Assembly: GCA_040772665.1 (NCBI GenBank)
Contig: JAXGXT010000001.1
Span: 124,001 to 188,000, forward strand
Reading direction: 5' to 3'
DNA: 64,000 nucleotides
Source of the DNA: JAXGXT01 sp040772665
Lineage (GTDB): Bacteria; Bacillota; Clostridia; Lachnospirales; Anaerotignaceae
The first letter of the stretch is position 1. Each line of letters starts with the position of its first letter. Under the pieces are notes generated by a model, which was not told the DNA's origin, ran no database searches, and worked only from the letters and a program-made list of their open reading frames with translations. Below are positions 1 through 8,060 of this stretch, in pieces. The translations under genes were made by a program, and so were the position numbers.

Positions 1-37
1 GGGTTTTTTAGTCAAGGGTTTGCTTTACAAATCACAT

Positions 38-2764
38 TTACTGTTTTCTGCTTTTTTTGTTTCTTGCCAAAGTTTCTGCCGTAGAAGCTTTCTTTTCAAC
101 AACAATCTCTTCCTTTACCTTTTCCGCTTTGGCTGTTTTTTCTTTAGTTTTAACTTCAACTGATGTTTTTTTCAAAACCTTTTCATGTTTTTGCCTAAAT
201 AGTTTTCTAAAAAACATTTCAATATTGTCACTTAAAACCCAAACCCTTCTTACTGCAACCTCCAAAATAAAAAGTATAAGCGCCGCAACAGTAAGAGGCA
301 CAGAAATATCCCGTGTTTTTAGAGCAGTTTTCTTAATGTCTTTAAAAACCTCATAAGGCTCTTCAATAATTCTTCCCCCTGTGGCTTCTACAAGCCTTTC
401 AAGGGTTTCTTTCCCTCCTGAAAACGAGCGAAGGTCATACTCTTTTGGATATGTAATTACAAATCCGCCTCTGCTTGTTTTTATTTTATCATCCTTTGTT
501 TTCATATCAAGGCTTATTATATATCCGCCCTGTTCTAAATCTTCAATCTGTGCTTTATAAATTCCAGGTGCTTGGCTTTTCATGATGGTTTTTATTTCTT
601 TTCCCTCTGAAGAAAGAATAGTTGCATCTACCTCTTTAATGCTTTCATCATAAGGCATTTTTGCTGTTATTAAAGATGTGTTTCCATCCTTTTGTGCGCT
701 AAAACTTATTTCACTTGAAATGCCGCCCCTTATTGACCATGAAATCATGTTTCTTAAAACAGCCACACCCTCGTCACTTAAAAGCCACTCGTCACTCCAT
801 CTGCCTGAAGCATCACTTGTCCATGCCGCCGCACGGCCTGTTCCATACTGCCATGCCGCCAAAATAGGCTCTTCTTTATCGCTTTGAAGAACTATGTCGG
901 CACGAGGCTTGCCCGTTGTTGAAATATAGCCTTTAAGCTTTGGAACACTTTCAATACCTTTTAAAATATCACTTTTGTCAACCGCCTGAGGATAGAAACT
1001 TCTGTTGTTTATATACTCTTTTCCTGCAAGGCTTGTTTCTTTTGTGAAAATACGTGGCAGGTCTGTAAATTCGTTTGTAAAATAATATCTTCCTCCCCCT
1101 TTTTCTGCAAGAGATTGAAGAAGTTTTGTGTCTGCACCTCCGCCCACAGCAACGGTTGAAAGGGTTATTCCTTTTTCTTTCATGCTTTCAATAAGGCTGT
1201 CGTAACCTGTCTGTTCTGCCTGACCGTCTGTAAGAAGTATTATATGCTTTGTTTTTGTATCAACATTTTTTAAAACATTAAACCCTTCTTTTAGTGCAGG
1301 AAGAATGCTTGTGCCTCCTCCCGGCTGAATTTTTCCTATTTCTTTTGATATTGACCCGCCGTTAGAGCCGATTTTTCCTATAGGCACCGCCCAAACAGGC
1401 CTGTCGTCAAAAGCAATAACACCTATTGTGTCCTCCGCTTCCATAACCTCCACAGCACGCATTGCCGCTTCTTTTGCCATTTCCATACGGCTTACTCCAT
1501 ACTGTGCATCAGTCATACTGCCTGAACGGTCAATAATCATAACCATTCCCAAATCCGACTTTTCACCCTCTGTTATAAGCTCCATCGAAACAGGAAGCAC
1601 TTCATTAAGCACAGTTGATTGATATGCTCCAAGAGCAAAACTGTTTTCACCGCCAATTGCAATAAGGCCGCCTCCTGCAGTTTTAACAAAAGCCTCTAAA
1701 GCAGTGAGAAATTCCAAAGACATGTCCTCCGCCGAAACATCGGCAAGAATAACGCTGTCCCAAAGGTTAAGCTGTTCAAGGTTTAAAGGCACTTCACCTA
1801 CAGAAATTCTTTTAACCGCAACACTGCTTTTTTCAAGTATCTTTCCTATTTCTCTTCCGCTTTCCTCCTGATTTTCAATTATTAAAACAGACGGCACATC
1901 CTCAACATATGTATATGCAAAGGCTTTATTGTTTTCCGTCATTGTGTCGTCAGTGGAGGATATTTCTCCTCGATAAACTATGCCTCCGCCAACACTTGAA
2001 ATATCGCTGAACAAAAACCTGTTTTCACCTTTTGACAAGTTTGCGTCTGTGTTAACTATAATGTCACTGCCTTTAAATATTTTTATATTTGCGATTGTGT
2101 TTAAAATGCTGTGAACAACAACTTCCACATCAAACTGTGTGTTTTTATCCATAACATCAGGTGTTTTTATATCTGTTATTTGAACTTCCTTTTCAAGAAC
2201 ATTTTCAACATAGACTCCGTCAACCCGTATGCCTGCTAAACTAAGCTCTGAGGCAGCTTTCATGGCAGAGGAAATTGTTTCGTTTCCGTCGGAAATAATA
2301 ACAATTCTTTTTTCACTGTTTTCTTTTGTTAAAAGGGCAGATGTTTTAAGGGCCTTTTCTATATCTGTTCCGCCTTTTTCCACATAGGAGTTAAAGCCTG
2401 AAATAAAAATTTCCTTGGCGGGGGAAACTTCCACAACTGCATTTTTTCCAAATGCCACAACTCCAGCAAAATCCTTTTCACTTTTATGTTTAACGGCTTC
2501 TTTTATAAAGCTTGATATACTTTTTTCCGTTCTTTCCATACTTGCCGAAATGTCTGCGGCGAAAATTGTTGTTGTTGTGTCGGTAAAGTATTTAAAACCC
2601 ATTCCTGACATGGCAAGAATAAGAAGTATACAAACACTGCTTCTTAAAACACACAAAAAATCACGTCTAAAGCTTTTTTGCCCTGTGTTTGCCGTAAAAT
2701 AAATGAAAATTATTATTAAGGGAATAGCGGTAAGCCACCAGGGTCTTAAAAAATCAATTCTCAC
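38..2764 (-). CDS. Membrane protein with two VWA domains and a glutamine-amidotransferase-like region
   Basis: A 908-residue protein, last gene of a six-gene operon. It starts with GTG at 2764 and overlaps the upstream VWA gene by 11 bp, which suggests translational coupling. Two membrane segments lie at about residues 9-24 and 42-55. A first VWA domain follows with a DxSxS metal site at 71-75 and an ISDGNE strand near 157. Next comes an amidotransferase-like fold with a GGENSFALGAY motif at 371-381. A second VWA domain carries a complete DRSGS site at 412-416 and LLTDG near 520. A last membrane segment lies near residue 835, followed by a Lys/Glu-rich tail. This architecture is known from Bat-like and large VWA membrane proteins of uncertain function. 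Substrate and partners are unknown; a surface or envelope-complex role is inferred. Confidence 0.85.
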   Translation of the reverse strand: MRIDFLRPWWLTAIPLIIIFIYFTANTGQKSFRRDFLCVLRSSVCILLILAMSGMGFKYFTDTTTTIFAADISASMERTEKSISSFIKEAVKHKSEKDFAGVVAFGKNAVVEVSPAKEIFISGFNSYVEKGGTDIEKALKTSALLTKENSEKRIVIISDGNETISSAMKAASELSLAGIRVDGVYVENVLEKEVQITDIKTPDVMDKNTQFDVEVVVHSILNTIANIKIFKGSDIIVNTDANLSKGENRFLFSDISSVGGGIVYRGEISSTDDTMTENNKAFAYTYVEDVPSVLIIENQEESGREIGKILEKSSVAVKRISVGEVPLNLEQLNLWDSVILADVSAEDMSLEFLTALEAFVKTAGGGLIAIGGENSFALGAYQSTVLNEVLPVSMELITEGEKSDLGMVMIIDRSGSMTDAQYGVSRMEMAKEAAMRAVEVMEAEDTIGVIAFDDRPVWAVPIGKIGSNGGSISKEIGKIQPGGGTSILPALKEGFNVLKNVDTKTKHIILLTDGQAEQTGYDSLIESMKEKGITLSTVAVGGGADTKLLQSLAEKGGGRYYFTNEFTDLPRIFTKETSLAGKEYINNRSFYPQAVDKSDILKGIESVPKLKGYISTTGKPRADIVLQSDKEEPILAAWQYGTGRAAAWTSDASGRWSDEWLLSDEGVAVLRNMISWSIRGGISSEISFSAQKDGNTSLITAKMPYDESIKEVDATILSSEGKEIKTIMKSQAPGIYKAQIEDLEQGGYIISLDMKTKDDKIKTSRGGFVITYPKEYDLRSFSGGKETLERLVEATGGRIIEEPYEVFKDIKKTALKTRDISVPLTVAALILFILEVAVRRVWVLSDNIEMFFRKLFRQKHEKVLKKTSVEVKTKEKTAKAEKVKEEIVVEKKASTAETLARNKKSRKQ

Positions 2765-4523
2765 GCCAGTTCACCCACCATTCTGCTCCAAGAAGTAAAA
2801 TTGCCGCCAGTATTATAAAAGGCGCAAGGTTTCTTCCTGTTTTGATTCCGCCTTTTTGAGATTCTCCTTTTGTCTGATTTCCCGTTTCAAGGTCACTTTC
2901 ACCTGTTGTAACAGGGTTAACAGCAAAATAACTTTCTTCGCTTTCGCCGCTTTCAAAGTTTTGAACAAGGGTGTAAATGCCTGTTTTGTCAAACTCCATG
3001 TCTATGCCTTTTATTGTATGTACAGGCATCTCCTTTAATGACGGAAACCTTATAAAAGCGCTTACTGTTTTAGGCAGAAGCTGTATGTTTGTCATTGTTC
3101 CTGCAAAAATTTCTTTGCTTTGTTCTGAATTTTCAGGTATAAAACCGTTTAATATGTTATAAACAAGTATAGGAAACTCTTTTAAAAGAGGCAGCTGTGT
3201 GTCACGTAAATCAAAGGTAAAAAAACATATTTTCTGTCCCTGTTTTTCACCGAAAAAAGCAAGGGTACCTTCATCACTTTCAATTAAGGGCTGTGCCCAT
3301 AAAGGAGTGGATGTTGTTTTGATTTTATCGGCTGCGAAGTCAAGATTAAGTATGTTTTCTTTAAATTCTCCCTCTGAAATCCATGTTTTTCCCACATATC
3401 TGCTTTCACTAAGCATGGCAAAGTCATTGTCTTGGGGCGGATTAAAAATCCAAATATGACCGTCTGTCGGAAGATTTTTCGGCAATTTTCCATCGTAAAT
3501 ATAAATGTCATATCCGCTTAAATCTTCGGCGGATGAAAAGCCTTTTTTATAAAGTTCAATTTTAGAAGAGGCATCTATTGCCTTTTCAATAAAAACATTT
3601 CCATCAGAAATTAAAACAGCTTTTCTTAGTGCAGAAGTTTTTCCTGCATAGCTGTAAACATTGTCGCCGTCAAGAACATCATCTTCAATTATCTTTGCCG
3701 AAAGTGTTTTATATTCAGTGTCTATATCAAAAATCACATCAACAACTTCATTTTCATTAAAAATCACTTCTTCACTTTCTACAATAATTCCGTCGGCAAA
3801 AAGGGCAACCGTACATTTTTCCCCTCCGCCGTAGGATGCCGCTTTAACAAGAACTTTGCCCTGATTTGGCATTAACATTTTAACGGCATAATTAACACTT
3901 TCCTTGCCGTAAATAACAGTATTTAAATCCTCAATTCCTAAATCATAATTTTTGTCTGTAAAAAGATATACACTTCCGCTGTTGTTTGCGTCAAGTCCCT
4001 TAAGCATCACCTTTAAAGCCTCTTCATCAACACTTGTGTTTTTTTGCTCTATAGCTTTTACACCACGTTTTACTCCATCCTTTTGCTGATTAAGGGTTGT
4101 TGTTATGTAAGGGGAGCTGTCAAAGCCTATAACAGTAAAAAATGTACCCTCTTTAGAGTTTTCTATTAAATCTACGGCTTGTTTTTTAGCTTTTTCAAGT
4201 CTGCTTCCGTTTTCATCCTTTGCGCTCATGCTTAAAGATGCATCAATAACTATTATTATATTTTCTTTTTCACCAACAGAAGAGATAAACGGACGTGACA
4301 AAGCTAAGGCTATAAGCAAAACAGATAAAATTTGCAAAAACATAAGCAAATTCCGTCTTAGCCTTTGCCGCCATCTGTTTCCGTCATTTTGCTCAAGAAT
4401 TTTATTCCATAAAGCCATACTTCCCACTTCATGGGTTTTAAATTTTTGTTTAAGTATATATAAAACCACAATAACGGGTATTCCCAAAAGTGCAAGAAAC
4501 CCCCACGGATTAGTAAAATTCAT
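2754..4523 (-). CDS. BatA-like VWA membrane protein
   Basis: A 589-residue protein. The N-terminus has the two-helix BatA layout (about residues 8-24 and 58-76), with the WNKILEQN and RLRRNLL linkers typical of the family. A VWA domain follows with metal site DASLS at 94-98. A middle region resembles an amidotransferase-like fold, and the protein ends with a membrane helix just before its C-terminus (ILAAILLLGAEWW). BatA proteins usually work with a MoxR ATPase and a DUF58 protein; neither is visible here, although the operon may continue past the left edge of the window. It lies 12 bp after the coiled-coil gene and overlaps the next VWA gene. Function is inferred only at family level. Confidence 0.85.
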   Translation of the reverse strand: MNFTNPWGFLALLGIPVIVVLYILKQKFKTHEVGSMALWNKILEQNDGNRWRQRLRRNLLMFLQILSVLLIALALSRPFISSVGEKENIIIVIDASLSMSAKDENGSRLEKAKKQAVDLIENSKEGTFFTVIGFDSSPYITTTLNQQKDGVKRGVKAIEQKNTSVDEEALKVMLKGLDANNSGSVYLFTDKNYDLGIEDLNTVIYGKESVNYAVKMLMPNQGKVLVKAASYGGGEKCTVALFADGIIVESEEVIFNENEVVDVIFDIDTEYKTLSAKIIEDDVLDGDNVYSYAGKTSALRKAVLISDGNVFIEKAIDASSKIELYKKGFSSAEDLSGYDIYIYDGKLPKNLPTDGHIWIFNPPQDNDFAMLSESRYVGKTWISEGEFKENILNLDFAADKIKTTSTPLWAQPLIESDEGTLAFFGEKQGQKICFFTFDLRDTQLPLLKEFPILVYNILNGFIPENSEQSKEIFAGTMTNIQLLPKTVSAFIRFPSLKEMPVHTIKGIDMEFDKTGIYTLVQNFESGESEESYFAVNPVTTGESDLETGNQTKGESQKGGIKTGRNLAPFIILAAILLLGAEWWVNWREN

Positions 4524-4535
4524 ATCACTACCTCT

Positions 4536-6014
4536 TTACTTTTCAAGTTTGGAAAAATAGTCGGCAACAAGTTCTCTCATTCCATAGGGAATTGTGCTTT
4601 CTTCAAGGCTTTTTAATGCCTCTTCCTTATATTCGCCAAAAACCTCTTCGTAGGGAACACTTTCGCCCCCTGTGCCCATGGATTGACCCTGCTGAATTTG
4701 GGTGCTGCCGCCTTCGTTTTTCATACCCTCTATTTCTGTGTCATAGCCTGCTTTGTTTTCCAGATTTCTTGTGAAAACTCTTTCACTTTCAGTATGTCCC
4801 TGACCTCTTCCGCTGCCTTGATTTTGCCCCTTACCTTGGCTTTGTCCCTGACCTTGCCCTTGACTTTGACCTTGTTCTTGGCCTTGGGAACCGCTTCCCT
4901 GCTGGTTTATAAACTCTTGAGCATCAGGGTTTTCAACGGTTTGCGCCGCCTTGGCTAAAAGCTCATTAATATCCTTAACTGTGCTTTCCATAGCTTTTGC
5001 GGAGGTTATACTTTCATTAAGGCTGTCTTTAAGAGATTTAAGACCGTTTAAATCTGCATTAAAATCCCCTCCTGAAATAGCCGCCCCATAGTTTTTCAAG
5101 GTATTTTTAAGTTCCTCGTCAGCAATTTTTTCAGCTGCATTTTCAATGTCTTCAATAAGCTTTTTTAATTCTTCTTCACTAAGTTTTGAAAGTTCGTCGT
5201 TAATGTTATCAAGTTCTTTGGAAACACCATCCAAACTTCCCTTTTCAATTTCATTACTCAGCTTTTTAACACCTTGATTTTCACTAAAGCTTTGTCCAAG
5301 AGATTTTAAATCTTTGGCAATTCCGCTTTTCTCAAGCTTTTTAATCTGCTGTTGTCCCTTATCTAATTCCTTTATGGCATCCTTTTTTGACGCCGCTTTT
5401 TTTATGCCTTTTACAATGGAGTTGATTTCCTTATTTATGTCTTTAAGCTGTGTTTCTTTTATTGTTTCTTCCTTATTAATTTCCTTTTTAATTTCTTCAA
5501 GTTCTTTAATTTCTCTTTTAAGAACACCTTTGGCATCAAAGGTATTTGGAGGTTCAATAAAACCCACTGCCAAAAGGCAGACACCAACAAGAACTATAAT
5601 ATAAACTGCCCTTTTTGGAAAAATGATACTATGATTTTTTTCAAGCTTTGAGCCTTTGCCCTTTTCAAGGGCATCATTAACAGCCATGCTTTCCACAATG
5701 CCTTTTCGGTTTTCCTGAATAATTTCAAAAGCTGTTATAAAACGCTCTTCCATTCCAAGGCGGTCATATTCCCTTGCTGTTTCATATAATGTGGTTTTTT
5801 TAAAATAGGTTAAAACAAGTGAAACAAAAACCGCCGTTAATAAAATACCTATACATATAACATTTAAATTTCTTACATAAATAAATTTAGAGGTTATAAA
5901 AAGAACAAAAATTATAATTAAAGCCGCCGCTTCGCTCCAAAGAAAAAACCTAAGCCACTTTTCTAAGTTAAGCTTTCTCTTTAAAGGGTTTAGTATGTTC
6001 TCCAGTTCTTTCAT
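4536..6014 (-). CDS. Membrane-anchored coiled-coil protein with Gln/Gly-rich linker
   Basis: A 492-residue protein that I cannot assign to a named family. Three hydrophobic segments lie at about residues 22-44, 50-70 and 136-154. They are followed by a long Lys/Glu-rich helical region (about 165-355) that should form coiled coil. A low-complexity Gly/Gln/Ser stretch (about 370-405) comes next, and then a short charged C-terminal domain. A similar layout occurs in uncharacterised proteins encoded beside VWA/Bat genes, where they may act as scaffolds. The start is fixed by GGAGGCGAT upstream of ATG at 6014. A 263-bp gap with hairpin repeats separates it from the ABC permease, so it may be transcribed partly on its own. 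Confidence 0.75.
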   Translation of the reverse strand: MKELENILNPLKRKLNLEKWLRFFLWSEAAALIIIFVLFITSKFIYVRNLNVICIGILLTAVFVSLVLTYFKKTTLYETAREYDRLGMEERFITAFEIIQENRKGIVESMAVNDALEKGKGSKLEKNHSIIFPKRAVYIIVLVGVCLLAVGFIEPPNTFDAKGVLKREIKELEEIKKEINKEETIKETQLKDINKEINSIVKGIKKAASKKDAIKELDKGQQQIKKLEKSGIAKDLKSLGQSFSENQGVKKLSNEIEKGSLDGVSKELDNINDELSKLSEEELKKLIEDIENAAEKIADEELKNTLKNYGAAISGGDFNADLNGLKSLKDSLNESITSAKAMESTVKDINELLAKAAQTVENPDAQEFINQQGSGSQGQEQGQSQGQGQGQSQGKGQNQGSGRGQGHTESERVFTRNLENKAGYDTEIEGMKNEGGSTQIQQGQSMGTGGESVPYEEVFGEYKEEALKSLEESTIPYGMRELVADYFSKLEK

Positions 6015-6107
6015 TTTAATCGCCTCCTTGGAAAATTTATTTATTGCTAATGCATTTATAATATATTACTCTAAATTCAAAACACAAAATGTTTCTTTTG
6101 TCTATCC

Positions 6108-6240
6108 CTTTAAAACCGCATAAACATGCGGTTTTAACAAAAGTTTTTGCCTTGCTTTTTTCAAAAAGCAAGTGGGTTTGGGCAAAGCCCAAGGTCTTCT
6201 TCCATCACAAAAAGTGAATAAGTTTAGGCAAAGCCTAATG
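6108..6240. repeat. Intergenic array of four short hairpins
   Basis: Four inverted repeats lie in a row. The first is a 12-bp stem around AAAACCGCAT with a 4-nt loop (6110-6137). The second is a 10-bp stem CTTGCTTTTT/AAAAAGCAAG (6151-6172). The third and fourth are TTGGGC-aaa-GCCCAA (6178-6192) and TTAGGC-aaa-GCCTAA (6224-6238). The first 70 bp recur with few changes at 49.38 kb. The first stem could act as an attenuator or terminator inside the VWA/ABC operon, but no clear U-run follows on the minus strand. Confidence 0.7.
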
Positions 6241-6277
6241 TCTGCCCCCCCCCTAATAAAAACTTCTAAAAATTCTT

Positions 6278-7138
6278 TTACTGCTTCATAGGATTAATTT
6301 TGTTTGCAGAAAGCCTTAAAAACACAAATCCCAAAACAATGTTTACTATTGTGTTAACAGCCCACATAGGCACCGTAAGCCCTGTTGATGAATTCCATCT
6401 TAAAAGTGTAAGCTCTTCTAAAAAATTTGTTCCAAGCTGTGCATCTACAACAGAAAAAAATCCTGCACCGGGGTTTATGCTTAAAAACCCATAAACATAA
6501 GGCATATAATCAAAAGTACCGTAATTCATAATACCGTTCATATACACACTGATAAAAACCAAATAGGAAATAAAAGTGCCGAAAACAAGAAACCCTGTCA
6601 GAAGATAAACAACCACCATGGAAATCATTGTTTTTTTAAAAATTGCCGAAAAATATATAGATACAGCACCTATCATAAAAGCAGTAACAGTCATAAATAA
6701 CGTCATGCCAAAAAGGTAAATAACAGACACTCCTCCAAAATAAAACAAAATTGCATACACAGGCATAGACGCAAAAATCATAAGCAAAAGTATGCCAATG
6801 TTACTAACAAGCTTTCCCCAAACTATGGAAAAAGGTGTCATTTTTGTTATAACAAGAATATCAAGTGTTTGCTTTTCCCTTTCTCCGCTTATGCTTCCTG
6901 CAGTAAGCGCCGGAACGGTTATTAAAATAAGCCCGAACTGCAGCCCCGAAAGAAGTGCATACAAATATGTTATATTTTGAGGGTCAAGCCCTGAATAAAA
7001 AGAATCTTTAATCAAAATATCAATAAACATAAACGCAACAAATGCAATAAAACCGGCATAGGAGGCAATAACCGCAAATATCTTCCAGCTTCTTAGCGAA
7101 GTTTGAGCCTCTTTTCTTAAAATAGGATTAAGCATCAT
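6278..7138 (-). CDS. ABC-2 type transporter permease
   Basis: A 286-residue integral membrane protein with about six hydrophobic helices. It starts with the cytoplasmic sequence LNPILRKEAQTSLRSWK, typical of ABC-2 permeases whose N-terminus precedes the first helix. The GSISGEREKQTLDIL motif near residue 80 is the conserved coupling segment of this family. It overlaps the ATPase gene by 11 bp, so the two almost certainly form one transporter. In this class the exported substrate cannot be read from sequence. The neighbouring VWA and surface proteins suggest a role in envelope assembly or in exporting a component of that complex. Confidence 0.9.
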   Translation of the reverse strand: MMLNPILRKEAQTSLRSWKIFAVIASYAGFIAFVAFMFIDILIKDSFYSGLDPQNITYLYALLSGLQFGLILITVPALTAGSISGEREKQTLDILVITKMTPFSIVWGKLVSNIGILLLMIFASMPVYAILFYFGGVSVIYLFGMTLFMTVTAFMIGAVSIYFSAIFKKTMISMVVVYLLTGFLVFGTFISYLVFISVYMNGIMNYGTFDYMPYVYGFLSINPGAGFFSVVDAQLGTNFLEELTLLRWNSSTGLTVPMWAVNTIVNIVLGFVFLRLSANKINPMKQ

Positions 7139-8060
7139 CCCCGTTACCTCCTGTCACCTGCATAAATATCTCTTCAAGGTTTCCTTCCTTTTCCCTAAAA
7201 CCTATAACAGAAACATTGTTTTTAATCGTTTCTTCCAAAAGAAGAGCCAAAGCCTTGTCATCACCCTCAAATGAAAATTCCACAGAGTTTTCACCCTCTG
7301 AAACATCTGTTACGTTAGGGTTTTCAAGCAAAACCTTTTTCAGACTTTCCATGCCCTCAATAATTTTTATGCCCACAATTCTTTTCTTGCTTAACATACG
7401 CATAATCTGTAAAACAGTTCCTTGAGCCTGCATCACACCTTTGTCTATAATGCCAATTTCCGTGCACATTTCCGCAAGCTCAGGAAGTATATGGGAGCTG
7501 ACTATAATTGTTTTTCCCATATTCCCAAGGGATTTTAACACTTCTTTCATTTCAATTCTTGCCCTTGGGTCAAGACCGCTTGCAGGCTCATCAAGAATAA
7601 GAATTTCCGGGTCATGAATAAGGCTTCTGGCAAGGCAAAGCCTTTGCTTCATTCCCCTTGAAAGAGTGTCCACATAAAAATCCTTTTTGTCGCTTAAATC
7701 AACAATTTCAAGAAGGTTGTCAATAAGCTCCTGTCTTTGGTCGTAGGGAATATAATATGTTCCTGCATAAAAATCCATATATTCCGTAACCTTAAGGTTG
7801 TCATAAACACCGAAAAAGTCTGGCATATAACCTATTTTATCTTTAATTATATCTGTGTTTTTTGTTATGTCCATGCCATCAATAAATATTGAGCCGCCCG
7901 TTGCAGACATAAGTCCTGCCATTATTTTCATGGTTGTTGTTTTTCCTGCCCCGTTTGGCCCTACAAAGCCGAAAATCGAACCTTTTTCAATTGTAAAGGA
8001 TAGGTTGTCAACTGCTGTGAATTTTCCGTATTTTTTAACAAGATTTTTAATCTCAATCAT
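7128..8060 (-). CDS. ABC transporter ATP-binding protein
   Basis: A 310-residue nucleotide-binding protein. Walker A is GPNGAGKTT at 34-42, the signature is LSRGMKQR at 133-140, Walker B is LILDEP at 154-159 with GLDP after it, and the switch histidine follows in SSHIL. The roughly 80 residues after the ATPase core form the accessory domain common in CcmA/NatA-type subunits of ABC-2 exporters. It overlaps the permease downstream (11 bp) and the 841-residue protein upstream (8 bp), so all three are translated as a block. It powers the exporter formed with the 6278-7138 permease. Confidence 0.93.
   Translation of the reverse strand: MIEIKNLVKKYGKFTAVDNLSFTIEKGSIFGFVGPNGAGKTTTMKIMAGLMSATGGSIFIDGMDITKNTDIIKDKIGYMPDFFGVYDNLKVTEYMDFYAGTYYIPYDQRQELIDNLLEIVDLSDKKDFYVDTLSRGMKQRLCLARSLIHDPEILILDEPASGLDPRARIEMKEVLKSLGNMGKTIIVSSHILPELAEMCTEIGIIDKGVMQAQGTVLQIMRMLSKKRIVGIKIIEGMESLKKVLLENPNVTDVSEGENSVEFSFEGDDKALALLLEETIKNNVSVIGFREKEGNLEEIFMQVTGGNGDDA

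Noticed and set aside
6278..7138. Classic gliding or lantibiotic immunity exporter
   Set aside because: Sequence supports only a general ABC-2 permease; no bacteriocin or gliding genes are present.
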